NCBI RefSeq assembly: GCF_031979925.1
Contig: NZ_DALZFB010000011.1
Coordinates: forward strand, 62,001 to 126,000
Direction: 5' to 3'
Source: Pseudescherichia sp031979925
Lineage (GTDB): Bacteria > Pseudomonadota > Gammaproteobacteria > Enterobacterales > Enterobacteriaceae
DNA: 64,000 nucleotides
In this document: positions 8,269 through 16,562 of the stretch, piece after piece
How the letters are laid out: each line of letters opens with the position of its first letter
Position numbering within the stretch: position 1 is the stretch's first letter
Position numbers and translations under genes: made by a program
Notes under the pieces: generated by a model
What the model saw: the letters and a program-made list of their open reading frames with translations, nothing else
Database searches by the model: none
What the model was told of the DNA's origin: nothing

Positions 8269-9033
8269 TTAGCGCATGGTTAAGCCGCCATCGACGGAAA
8301 TTGACTGGCCGGTGACATAAGAAGAGGCATCACTGGATAACCACAGCACCACATCGGCAATCTCTTCCGCCTGACCATGACGCTGCATGGGCACACTTTT
8401 GACCATCGCATCCAACGCTTCCTTCTGACCTGAGGCCGCCATTTTCTCCGCCATCGGCGTCCATATGAGCCCAGGGCAGACGGCATTGACACGGATATGG
8501 CGGGCGGCATATTCCAGCGCGGCGCTCTTAGTCAGGCCTAACACTCCGTGCTTCGCGGCATGATAGTTGGCACGCTCAGCGCCACCGACAATGCCACCGA
8601 TGGATGAACAGTTAACAATCACCCCGTTGCCCTGCTTACGCATCTGCTGAAGTTCATACTTCATGCATCCCCACACGCCGCGCAGATTTACGCTGTTCAC
8701 CCGGTCAAAGTCTTCTACCGTGGCATCGGCAATCTCCGCCTGGACATTCTGAATACCGGCATTATTAAAGGCGATATCCAGCCGTCCAAAGGTGGAAACA
8801 GTCTCCTGGATCATCGCTTCCACCTCGTCGAGGTTTGCCGCATTACAGATGACGGCTTTCGCTTTGTACCCTTTAGCGATGAGATCCTTTGCTGCCGCCT
8901 GTACCGCTTCGGCATTCAGGTCGGCCAGCACAACTGACGCGCCCGCTTCGGCATAGGCGTGGGCGGTGGCAAGGCCAATACCTGATGCTGCGCCGGTCAC
9001 TAAGGCAACTTTATTTTCTAAGGAGTAGTTCAT
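8269..9033 (-). CDS. Short-chain dehydrogenase/reductase
   Basis: A 254-residue classical SDR. The cofactor motif TGAASGIG sits at about residues 14-21, NNAG at about 90-93 and the catalytic tetrad includes Ser in NCSSIGG and the YHAAK active-site motif. An acidic residue after the second strand (ADLN) favours NAD over NADP. Substrate unknown. It follows the hydrolase gene on the same strand with a 107-base gap, so the two may form a transcription unit controlled by the divergent LysR genes. Confidence 0.9.
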   Translation of the reverse strand: MNYSLENKVALVTGAASGIGLATAHAYAEAGASVVLADLNAEAVQAAAKDLIAKGYKAKAVICNAANLDEVEAMIQETVSTFGRLDIAFNNAGIQNVQAEIADATVEDFDRVNSVNLRGVWGCMKYELQQMRKQGNGVIVNCSSIGGIVGGAERANYHAAKHGVLGLTKSAALEYAARHIRVNAVCPGLIWTPMAEKMAASGQKEALDAMVKSVPMQRHGQAEEIADVVLWLSSDASSYVTGQSISVDGGLTMR

Positions 9034-9140
9034 CTTGATTTCTCCGCTGATAACTGAATTTTGAAATTAATGTTCCTGCGCGACGCATTAAAAACGTCAC
9101 GCAACTATTTACCGGGTTATTTAAAATAACGTTGAGTTAA

Positions 9141-10163
9141 TTACAGGTTTTTAGTAAAGAATACGGCAAGTTTATCGACTGCCGGATTAACAAACTGGGG
9201 CTTATCATATAAATCAAAATGTGTTGCGCCAGGGATCACCATGAGTTCCTTCGGCTGTTTAGCATTATTATAAGCCTGCTGGCTGAACTTACGGGTTTCC
9301 GCTTTTTCTCCGGTAATCAGCAGCACCGGACGGGGCGCAATCTGGTCCACATGCGCCAGGGGATAATACGCCATATGCAGCCCCGGGCTGGTCATCACAT
9401 AGCGGTTGTGGGCATTCTGATGGGCACCGCGCGGCGTCAGGTAATAGTCGGTGGCTTCACGCACAAAATTCGGCGTGCTGTCATTCAGCGTATCCCGAGA
9501 AGGCAGCAGTTGCTGGACGAGAGCAGGCGCACTAGCTGCTTCTTTATTCAACTGTTCATCCACGCTTTGCAGTAATTTCTGGCGATCGGCTTCGTTGACG
9601 GGCAGCCCTTCAATACCGGTGCGGGTCGCCTCCCCGATATCATAAGTGACTATGCCAGCCATAGCTTTCACACGCAGGTCGCTCTGTGCTTCATGGAGGG
9701 TGTAGCCCCCTCCGGCGCAGATGCCTAATGTGCCAATGCGCACGGCATCAACCTGCGACAGGGTGCTGAGATAGCCAACGGCGCTGCGGATATCCTGCAC
9801 GCGGTCTGCCGGATTTTCCAGATCGCGCGGCATTCCACCGCTTTCACCATAGTGAGAGGCGTCGTACGCCAGCGTAATAAAGCCGCTTTTTGCCAGTTGC
9901 TGGGCGTAGAGTCCTGAAGTTTGCTCCTTCACGCCACCCCAGGGATGAGAGACAACAATGGCAGGGTATTTTTTGGAAGGATCATAATTCTCAGGCAGGT
10001 ATAAATTCGCCATCATTTTGATCGTCCCATTCTGAAACGAAACTTTCTGCGAACCCACGGTATTAATACCGTCGGCGACAGTGGCAGGCTTGTTTTGAGC
10101 TGAAATAGCGATGTTCGCTATTAATAATGATGAGCACAACAATGACGTTTTTAATAAGAACAT
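9141..10163 (-). CDS. Secreted alpha/beta hydrolase, dienelactone-hydrolase-like
   Basis: A 340-residue alpha/beta-hydrolase. It opens with a signal peptide (MFLLKTSLLCSSLLIANIAI, with A-x-A near residue 22), so export to the periplasm is likely. The nucleophile elbow reads GICAGGG, placing Cys rather than Ser at the catalytic position as in dienelactone hydrolases; the catalytic His is likely in GATHFDLY near the C-terminus. The start at 10163 follows CCGGAGAGAG. The true substrate is unknown. It is divergent from two LysR genes and may be their target. Confidence 0.85.
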   Translation of the reverse strand: MFLLKTSLLCSSLLIANIAISAQNKPATVADGINTVGSQKVSFQNGTIKMMANLYLPENYDPSKKYPAIVVSHPWGGVKEQTSGLYAQQLAKSGFITLAYDASHYGESGGMPRDLENPADRVQDIRSAVGYLSTLSQVDAVRIGTLGICAGGGYTLHEAQSDLRVKAMAGIVTYDIGEATRTGIEGLPVNEADRQKLLQSVDEQLNKEAASAPALVQQLLPSRDTLNDSTPNFVREATDYYLTPRGAHQNAHNRYVMTSPGLHMAYYPLAHVDQIAPRPVLLITGEKAETRKFSQQAYNNAKQPKELMVIPGATHFDLYDKPQFVNPAVDKLAVFFTKNL

Positions 10164-10195
10164 AACTCTCTCCGGGGTGCTTGTATCTACCAGAT

Positions 10196-10224
10196 CATGA
10201 ACTTCTGAAAACAAAAGGTTCATG
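10196..10224. promoter_or_regulatory. Inverted repeat between hydrolase and LysR genes
   Basis: CATGAAC (10196-10202) and GTTCATG (10218-10224) form a perfect 7-bp inverted repeat with a 15-base spacer in the 220-base divergent intergenic region. Its position 33-61 bases upstream of the hydrolase start fits an operator for one of the two LysR-type regulators. Function is inferred. Confidence 0.4.
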
Positions 10225-10383
10225 TATTAATATTCTATGATGGCCGTTTGTTATTTTCTGACGGGTAATTTACTGAACCAGTGCATTGGAAACCAGACCG
10301 GTGGCTCTCTTGCATTCATAAATAGAATTCATTAATCTGCTGACAGGATGGCACTATGCCCTGTGGGGCAGGTAAAGGTGAGG

Positions 10384-11286
10384 ATGGCACGTGAAGGTTT
10401 TGGTAACTTAATCGCGTTGATTGCCGTCGCGCAAACGGGGAGCTTTACCCGGGCGGCGGCCAAGCTCGGCGTTACGCAGCCTGCGCTGAGTGCGAGCATT
10501 CGCAGCCTTGAAGAACGGCTGGGCGTCCGCCTTCTTTTGCGTAGCACCCGAAGCGCCACATTGACGATGGCCGGACAACACCTTGTGGATCGTCTCGTCC
10601 CGGAATTTCAGCAAATCGATAATGAACTTAATGCTCTCAACGATCTTCGGGACACGCCGACGGGGACGCTGCGCATCACCGCGATTGATTACGCCATCCG
10701 CTCTGTTTTATGGCCAAAACTCTCTCTCTTCCTGAAGCAGTATCCAGATATCACTATTGAGTTCATCAGCGAATATGCCAGTGTGGATATCGCTGCCAGA
10801 GGCTATGACGCCGGAGTGCGTTTTGGCCAGGAGCTGGCGCAGGATATGATCTCCGTACGCATAGGACCCGATGTGAAAAATACTGTAGTGGGCTCCGCTG
10901 ATTATTTTTCCCGGCATGCTGTTCCCGGCACGCCCGATCAACTCAGCCAGCATCAGTGCATCCGGCTGCGGACATCAACCTATGGTGGTCTGTATGACTG
11001 GGAGTTTACGGATGGCAAGCGCACCTTCGATGTCAGGGTCACCGGCCCGGTGATATGCAATAACGCTTATGACATCCTCGATGCAGCGAAAGAGGGGTTT
11101 GGTCTTGCTTATCTACCTCTGGATATGGTTCAGCCCTGGATAGATTCGGGTCAGATGGTTTCCGTGCTTCAGTCGTGGTGTCCACTCTGGCCTGGGCTCC
11201 ATCTCTATTATCCCAACCGACGGCAGCAATCACGGGCCATGACGTTGATGGTCGAAGCCCTACGTTATCAGGGAAAACAGGCGTGA
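10384..11286 (+). CDS. LysR-family transcriptional regulator
   Basis: A 300-residue LysR-type regulator with an N-terminal winged helix-turn-helix (residues 1-60: GSFTRAAAKLGVTQPALSAS) and a C-terminal effector-binding domain of the kind common next to SDR and hydrolase genes. The start is set at 10384, where GGTGAGG precedes ATG; an upstream ATG at 10348 lacks such a site. It is divergent from the hydrolase and six bases ahead of a second LysR gene with which it shares similarity over its whole length. Confidence 0.9.
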   Translation: MAREGFGNLIALIAVAQTGSFTRAAAKLGVTQPALSASIRSLEERLGVRLLLRSTRSATLTMAGQHLVDRLVPEFQQIDNELNALNDLRDTPTGTLRITAIDYAIRSVLWPKLSLFLKQYPDITIEFISEYASVDIAARGYDAGVRFGQELAQDMISVRIGPDVKNTVVGSADYFSRHAVPGTPDQLSQHQCIRLRTSTYGGLYDWEFTDGKRTFDVRVTGPVICNNAYDILDAAKEGFGLAYLPLDMVQPWIDSGQMVSVLQSWCPLWPGLHLYYPNRRQQSRAMTLMVEALRYQGKQA

Positions 11287-11292
11287 AATTCT

Positions 11293-12192
11293 ATGGCAGA
11301 TGAAATCTACCGGGACATTGTGGCGTTTATTACTGTCGCCCGCGCGCGCAGTTTTACCCGTGCGGCGGCGGAACTGGGCGTATCTCAATCAGCGCTGAGC
11401 CACACGATCCGTCAACTTGAAGCGCGGCTGGGGTTACGCCTGCTGACCAGAACCACCCGCAGCGTCTCTCCCACCGAGGCGGGGGAACGGTTACTTGAAC
11501 GCGTATCGCCCCGGTTTGCGAGTATTGCGGATGAACTGGCCTCATTGCGTGAGCTGGGCAGTAAGATCGCCGGAACCGTTAGGATCACGGCCTCGGATTT
11601 TGCCTTTAACGCTTTCGTGTGGCCCCGCCTTTCAGGTGAATTGCTGAAATATCCGGATGTCAAACTTGAGGTAGTCAACGATTCTGCACTGACCGATATT
11701 ATTGCCGAACGATTCGACGCCGGCATCAGACCGGGGGACAGGATCGGTAAAAACATGGCCTCTGTGCCTGTATCTCCCGATCTGCAAACCGTCATTGTCG
11801 CTTCTCCTGCGTATCTCAGGGATAACCCGATTCCCGTGACGCCTGATGATTTAAGCCAGAATTCGTGTATTAACACTCGTTTTTCGCTTAAGGAAGGGAT
11901 TAACGCCTGGGAACTGAAGAAGGATGGTATCAATCTGACGTGCCGTGTAGATGGCCCGCTGATCTTTAATTCTGTTTATGCGGCTCTTGATGCCGCGCTG
12001 GCAGGATATGGGCTGGCTTATCTCCCTGAAATGCTTGCTCGCCCCTGGCTGAAGAGTGGCCGCCTGCAGACGGTGCTGGAAGCGTGGTGCCCTGTACAGC
12101 CAGGCTTCCATATCTTCTACTCCAGCGAGCGCCAGCTCCTGCCAGCGTTGTCCCTGATTATTGAGACGCTACGCTTATCCGACCTACCTTAA
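11293..12192 (+). CDS. LysR-family transcriptional regulator, tandem paralogue
   Basis: A 299-residue LysR regulator with helix-turn-helix SFTRAAAELGVSQSALSHTI and the same effector-domain landmarks as its upstream neighbour (DAGxRxG, LAYLP, W-x-x-SG, W-CPxxPG-H-YY/FY). The pair looks like an old tandem duplication that has diverged. The 3' end overlaps the convergent SemiSWEET gene stop by four bases. Whether the two act together, for instance as heteromers, cannot be judged from sequence. Confidence 0.9.
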   Translation: MADEIYRDIVAFITVARARSFTRAAAELGVSQSALSHTIRQLEARLGLRLLTRTTRSVSPTEAGERLLERVSPRFASIADELASLRELGSKIAGTVRITASDFAFNAFVWPRLSGELLKYPDVKLEVVNDSALTDIIAERFDAGIRPGDRIGKNMASVPVSPDLQTVIVASPAYLRDNPIPVTPDDLSQNSCINTRFSLKEGINAWELKKDGINLTCRVDGPLIFNSVYAALDAALAGYGLAYLPEMLARPWLKSGRLQTVLEAWCPVQPGFHIFYSSERQLLPALSLIIETLRLSDLP

Positions 12193-12443
12193 CGCAGGTG
12201 GTATTTCATAATTAAGACGGGCAGAGCAAACAGCAATGTCAGAAGATTCGCCGCGCTAATAGCCAAATCATTAATTAAAAGCCCATAGAAAAACCACATC
12301 ATCAGTCCGCAAACAAACATCGTGTACATCAGGCCGGAGATGCCTTGCGTATTGCGTGTGGAAAACACTTTTATCGCCTGGGGCAAGAATGACAATGTCG
12401 TCAGGCTTGCCGCCATATAACCAATTACAGATACACATTCCAT
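12189..12443 (-). CDS. SemiSWEET-type sugar transporter
   Basis: An 84-residue protein with three hydrophobic helices and the PQ-loop signature: ASLTTLSFLPQAIKVFSTRN holds the conserved Pro-Gln, and the centre has TQGISGLMYTMFVCGLMMWF. This is the three-helix architecture of bacterial SemiSWEETs, which dimerise to transport sugars down a gradient. It is two bases after the melB stop on the same strand, so it is the third gene of the mel transcription unit. A role in moving melibiose or its hexose products is inferred from context. Confidence 0.85.
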   Translation of the reverse strand: MECVSVIGYMAASLTTLSFLPQAIKVFSTRNTQGISGLMYTMFVCGLMMWFFYGLLINDLAISAANLLTLLFALPVLIMKYHLR

Positions 12444-12445
12444 GG

Positions 12446-13873
12446 TTACGCCTTTGCGTCTGAAGTTTTCGTCGTGATGATGCTGGCTGGTTGGGTCTCA
12501 ACAGGCGCTTTGGAGTTACGATATTTATCCAACAGGTGGATCTGTATTTTTCTCAGCATATCGCCATTGAGTTTGTAGAGGCGGAAGTAGAAGATCAGGG
12601 TTATCAGGAAGAAGATCGCAGGCAGCGCAATCATAATAAATTGCATACCGATGACGGTACTTTCAGACTGCGCAACATTTGGTACGTAACCGATGATGCC
12701 AAGTATCAGGGAGATAAAGAATGCAGAAAATGCCGAGCCTCCTTTAACTACCATCGTTTGGACTGAATAGGCAATGCTTTCGCAACGAACGTTGAGTTTG
12801 TACTCGCCATAATCCACGGTGTCCGCCACCATAATGACCTGTAGCACCCAGAACAACGCTGTCCCTACATTCAGCAAAATTCCAGCAACGGAAATTAACC
12901 ACACATTGTGATACCCAGCCAGCGCTATCCAGAGCAGTACCCCGCCGCCAAAAATTGGCAGCACCGATGCGCCGGCCCACAGTAAGCGGCGTGACAACGC
13001 TTTTACCAGCCGTGGGAACAGAATCAGGGTTAACAGGTTTGCCGCCCCCGAATAAGACATGTAATACGGGAAGAGACTGGCGTCACCTATAACGTAGGTG
13101 AAGTAATAAATCGCGAATCCCGTAATAATGTTTGCTGCGATGTTGTAAGCCAGCGCCATACCCAGCAGGCAAGAAAGCTGATCGTTTTTATAGATCAATG
13201 CCACGATAGCCTTTAAGCTGAGGCGGCTACTGTCTTCGGTTGCATCACTGTCTGACGAGTAGACCTCTTTCACGTTTCGTAACATGATGATGGTTGAAGC
13301 AATGAAGAAGGCTATCAATACAAGCGTAAACATCTGGAAGCCGAAACCTCGGTCTTCGCCGCCGACATAGTTGACGAACGGTAGCGTAACGCCTGCGGTG
13401 ATAAACCCGGATAAACTGGCAAAGAAACGTGGAAACGGTACCAACTGTTCGCGTTCACGTTTATCCAGGGTAATGGTGGGCACCATCGACCAGAACGGAA
13501 TATCCATGATGGTGTAGGTCATGCCCCATAAGATATAGGTCACGCAGACGAACACTACCTGCGTTGTACCTTCAAACAGATGCGCACTGAACAGTAAAAA
13601 CAGAACAATCGAGTTTGCCAGCGTCCCCACCAGGATCCACGGCTTAAACTTCCCCCAGCGGCTACGGGTACTGTTGACTATCCAGCCCATAATTGGATCG
13701 TTGATGGCATCCCAAATTCTTGCTATTAAAAACAGCGTGCCCACTAAGCCCACCGATAAACCGACAACATCGGTGTAGTAATACATCAGATACATGTAAA
13801 CGATGCCGATAGCGAAATCTTTACCAAACGCCCCAAATCCATAACTGAGTTTTGTTGTAATTGATATGCTCAT
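12446..13873 (-). CDS. melB: Melibiose:cation symporter MelB
   Basis: MelB is the 12-helix GPH-family symporter that imports melibiose with Na+, Li+ or H+. The 475-residue product is nearly colinear with E. coli MelB (MSISITTKLSYGFGAFGKDF start; ARIWDAINDPIMGWIV containing the cation-binding aspartates; YTIMDIPFWSMVPTITLD; MVADTVDYGEYK). It follows melA after an 84-base spacer containing a hairpin and precedes the SemiSWEET gene. Confidence 0.97.
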   Translation of the reverse strand: MSISITTKLSYGFGAFGKDFAIGIVYMYLMYYYTDVVGLSVGLVGTLFLIARIWDAINDPIMGWIVNSTRSRWGKFKPWILVGTLANSIVLFLLFSAHLFEGTTQVVFVCVTYILWGMTYTIMDIPFWSMVPTITLDKREREQLVPFPRFFASLSGFITAGVTLPFVNYVGGEDRGFGFQMFTLVLIAFFIASTIIMLRNVKEVYSSDSDATEDSSRLSLKAIVALIYKNDQLSCLLGMALAYNIAANIITGFAIYYFTYVIGDASLFPYYMSYSGAANLLTLILFPRLVKALSRRLLWAGASVLPIFGGGVLLWIALAGYHNVWLISVAGILLNVGTALFWVLQVIMVADTVDYGEYKLNVRCESIAYSVQTMVVKGGSAFSAFFISLILGIIGYVPNVAQSESTVIGMQFIMIALPAIFFLITLIFYFRLYKLNGDMLRKIQIHLLDKYRNSKAPVETQPASIITTKTSDAKA

Positions 13874-13930
13874 ATAGGGTACCAGGCCACTGTTACCAGA
13901 GCCTTCCTTCTGTTATTAGATAGGTGAGAA

Positions 13931-13949
13931 GCCGGGCATGACGCCCGGC
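13931..13949 (-). other. Hairpin between melA and melB
   Basis: GCCGGGC (13931-13937) and GCCCGGC (13943-13949) form a 7-bp GC stem with a five-base loop just after the melA stop. There is no U-tract, so it is more likely an RNA-stabilising or REP-like element that tunes melA against melB expression than a terminator. Confidence 0.6.
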
Positions 13950-13957
13950 GTACTGAG

Positions 13958-15313
13958 TTATGCGCGATGAAGCCAGGCCGGTAACCAATCACCATGTGCT
14001 GTAATCAGGTCATCAACCAGGGCATAAATCTCCTCAATTCCAAGGACAGATGAAGTATGAGGGTCAAGCAGCGTGGCGTGATAAACGCGGTCGCGATTCT
14101 CTGTTAAAATCGCTTCGGTCAGTAAGGTCTGAACATTAACATTGGTTTGCATAAGTGCTGCCAGATGTGACGGTAGTGTGCCAACACGAGTCGGTTGAAT
14201 TCCGTTGGCATCCACCAGGCACGCTACTTCAACACAGCAGCCCTGCGGCAGGTTATCGATAAGGTTATCGTTGCGCACGTTGCCATAGATAACACTTGGC
14301 TCGCCCGTCCACAGCGCGTTCATAATGGTGCTGGCATATTCACGCGATGGCTTGATGTCGATGCGTTCTGCCGTTTTGTACTCTTCAAGCTCCTTGCGCC
14401 AGTTAGCCAGTTGCTCAACACAACGTTTTGGGTACTCATCCAACGGGACTTTGTAACGCTCAATCAAATCTTCACGCCCAGGTTTAATAAACCAAGGCGT
14501 ATATTCTGCAAAGTGCTCAGACGATTCCGTCACGAAATAGCCCAGCTTTTTGAACATCTCGTAGCGGACGATATTTTCACAGCGCGGATTGCCATGTAGA
14601 TTGGGCTTCGGCGCTTCCCCACTTTCGTAAGCTCTCAGCAAATCCGGATAAATAGTGACGTATTCGCCTTGATCGTTTTTTTTCTCAAGCGAGAGATAAA
14701 ATGCCATATGGTTGATACCGGCGCAGCGGTAGCGTAAGGACGCCGGGTCGATAGACAAATCACGCGCCAGCTCTTCAGCCGTTCCCTGCACCGAGTGACA
14801 CAGTCCCACTTGTTTGATCTGCGGGTAGCGTGCATACATCGCCCAGGTGTTCATCGCCATAGGATTCACGTAGTTAAGCATCGTGGCATCCGGGCAAACT
14901 TGCGTCATGTCTTCACAAATCTGCCATAAATGCGGGATGGTACGCAGGGCACGCATAATTCCGCCAGGGCCTAAGGTATCGGCAATAGTTTGTTCCAGTC
15001 CGTGCTTTTTACAGACGGCAAAATCCGTGACGGTACAGGGTTCGTAGCCGCCAATCTGGAAAGCAACCACAACGAAATCAGCATCCTGAAGGGCTTGTTT
15101 CTGGTCGGTATGGCAGGTGATTTTTCCGCAGGCGCCTGCAGAGTCCATCAGTTTACGTACCACAATGTGTGACTCTTCCAGACGCGTTTCATCAATATCC
15201 ATCAGGGCGATATGGGCCGATTTCAGCGCCGGGCGATGAAAAACATCCCCGAGAATGTTTTTAACAAAAATCGTCGAGCCTGCGCCGATAAAGGTAATTT
15301 TTGGTGCTGACAT
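13958..15313 (-). CDS. melA: Alpha-galactosidase MelA (GH4)
   Basis: MelA hydrolyses melibiose to galactose and glucose in the cytoplasm using NAD and Mn2+. At 451 residues it has exactly the E. coli length. The family 4 features are visible: the GAGSTIF dinucleotide loop at the N-terminus, TLGPGG, YVNPMAMNTWA, the Cys-His metal ligand pair in GLCHSVQG and the His in GINHMAFY. The start MSAPKITFIG is set at 15313, where CGGAG precedes it; an upstream frame adds six residues only. It is divergent from melR. Confidence 0.97.
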   Translation of the reverse strand: MSAPKITFIGAGSTIFVKNILGDVFHRPALKSAHIALMDIDETRLEESHIVVRKLMDSAGACGKITCHTDQKQALQDADFVVVAFQIGGYEPCTVTDFAVCKKHGLEQTIADTLGPGGIMRALRTIPHLWQICEDMTQVCPDATMLNYVNPMAMNTWAMYARYPQIKQVGLCHSVQGTAEELARDLSIDPASLRYRCAGINHMAFYLSLEKKNDQGEYVTIYPDLLRAYESGEAPKPNLHGNPRCENIVRYEMFKKLGYFVTESSEHFAEYTPWFIKPGREDLIERYKVPLDEYPKRCVEQLANWRKELEEYKTAERIDIKPSREYASTIMNALWTGEPSVIYGNVRNDNLIDNLPQGCCVEVACLVDANGIQPTRVGTLPSHLAALMQTNVNVQTLLTEAILTENRDRVYHATLLDPHTSSVLGIEEIYALVDDLITAHGDWLPAWLHRA

Positions 15314-15395
15314 TTTCTTTCTCCGTGGCATAAGTGAACCCCGTCAGATTGGCATGTCGAGAACCGGTTCTCCTCCATCTTCCTTACTTAGCATT

Positions 15396-15445
15396 CCGGA
15401 AAACTCAGATTGGTTTCATCACTCATTTAAATATGAGTTTTCCGG
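15396..15445. promoter_or_regulatory. Inverted repeat in the melR-melA regulatory region
   Basis: CCGGAAAACTCA (15396-15407) and TGAGTTTTCCGG (15434-15445) are a perfect 12-bp inverted repeat separated by 26 bases, in the middle of the 272-base region between the divergent melA and melR genes. MelR of E. coli binds several sites in the equivalent region, some inverted, so these are likely MelR sites for melA activation. Exact identity with E. coli sites was not checked. Confidence 0.55.
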
Positions 15446-15585
15446 ATTTTTTCATCGGGAAAGCAGACAATATCGGCTATCAGACTTATAACCGCCCGCT
15501 TATATCGACAAATTTTCCTTATTCTCACAGTCACAGAAAAACTTTTGTGCCAGTATTTCTGACAATTCAGGAAACGGAGAGAACA

Positions 15586-16512
15586 ATGAACATCATCCCT
15601 AATAGCCTCCCGCCCGACCCGGATATGTGCAGCAGCACCGATAGCAATACGCGCAGTCCTTTGTCGCTCTACTCCGAATACCAACGCATGGATATCGAGC
15701 TACGCAGGCCTCAGCATATGGAAGCCTGCCACTGGCACGGGCAGGTCGAGGTGAATGTTCCGTTTGACGGCGACGTAGAATACTTAATCAATAATGAAAC
15801 GGTGCAGATTAAGCAGGGACATATCACGATATTTTGGGCCTGTACTCCGCATCAGCTCACCCGCCCTGGCGAATGCAAAAACATGGCTATTTTTAGTCTT
15901 CCTATGCATCTTTTCCTCTCCTGGCCACTGGACCGGCAGCTTATCAATCATGTCACCCACGGTACGGTGCTTAAATCCCTGACTGCGCAGCAGCTTAGCC
16001 CCTTTGAAGTTCAGCGCTGGCAGGAGGAGATCAGAAGCCCCAATGAGCAAATTCGCCAGTTAGTCATCGATGAAATCTGCCTCATGTTCAAACGTTTTAG
16101 CCTGTCAGGTTGGCAGCCGATTCTGGTGAATAAACCCGCCCGTACGCGCAGCAGCGGTAACAATGTGTCACGCCATGCACAATTTTATGTCAGCCAAATG
16201 CTGGAATTTATCGGCAAGAATTACGACCAGGCGTTGACCATCGAGCAGGTTGCTGAACACGTCAAACTTAATCCGAATTATGCGATGGGGATATTTCAGC
16301 GCGTGATGCAGCTCACCATGAAGCAATACATTACTGCGATGCGCATTAACCACGTGCGGGCACTTCTTAGTGATACGGACAAGTCGATTCTGGATATTGC
16401 CCTCACTGCCGGGTTCCACTCCAGCAGCAGCTTTTACAGCACATTTAACAAATATGTTGGGATGTCGCCGCATAACTACCGCAAACTGCGCCAGTTAAGG
16501 AGTGGTAGCTAA
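15586..16512 (+). CDS. melR: Melibiose operon regulator MelR (AraC family)
   Basis: MelR is the AraC/XylS-family activator of melAB that responds to melibiose. The 308-residue product contains the N-terminal cupin-like domain (HWHGQVEVNVPFDGDVEYLI) and two C-terminal helix-turn-helix motifs (about residues 210-300: LTIEQVAEHVKLNPNYAMGI and SILDIALTAGFHSSSSFYST). The start at 15586 is preceded by GGAGAGAACA; a frame reaching 15334 extends through the regulatory region and is rejected. It is divergent from melA and ends 50 bases from the malY 3' end. Confidence 0.95.
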   Translation: MNIIPNSLPPDPDMCSSTDSNTRSPLSLYSEYQRMDIELRRPQHMEACHWHGQVEVNVPFDGDVEYLINNETVQIKQGHITIFWACTPHQLTRPGECKNMAIFSLPMHLFLSWPLDRQLINHVTHGTVLKSLTAQQLSPFEVQRWQEEIRSPNEQIRQLVIDEICLMFKRFSLSGWQPILVNKPARTRSSGNNVSRHAQFYVSQMLEFIGKNYDQALTIEQVAEHVKLNPNYAMGIFQRVMQLTMKQYITAMRINHVRALLSDTDKSILDIALTAGFHSSSSFYSTFNKYVGMSPHNYRKLRQLRSGS

Positions 16513-16562
16513 TCAACCGGGTGGCTTAACAACGTCCGCTTCTGTCACAAAGCGGACATCAA

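Larger units (their letters stand above)
6969..16562. mobile_element. Accessory island between add and malY
   Basis: In E. coli malY is adjacent to add. Here 9.6 kb separates them and the 3' end of malY is present on both sides (6870-6968 broken, 16563-16655 intact), in the same orientation. Contents are an orphan immunity-like gene, a cupin, a dehydrogenase, a hydrolase, two LysR regulators and a melibiose locus. The left 1.3 kb is clearly AT-rich. No integrase or transposase gene was found inside, so the mechanism and unity of the block are inferred. Confidence 0.6.

Noticed and set aside
7881..8315. 144-codon plus-strand frame between the cupin and SDR genes
   Set aside because: It starts inside the cupin gene, ends inside the SDR gene, has no ribosome-binding site and resembles nothing.
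15334..15585. N-terminal extension of melR
   Set aside because: The extra codons run through the regulatory region containing the perfect inverted repeat, and the good ribosome site is at 15586.
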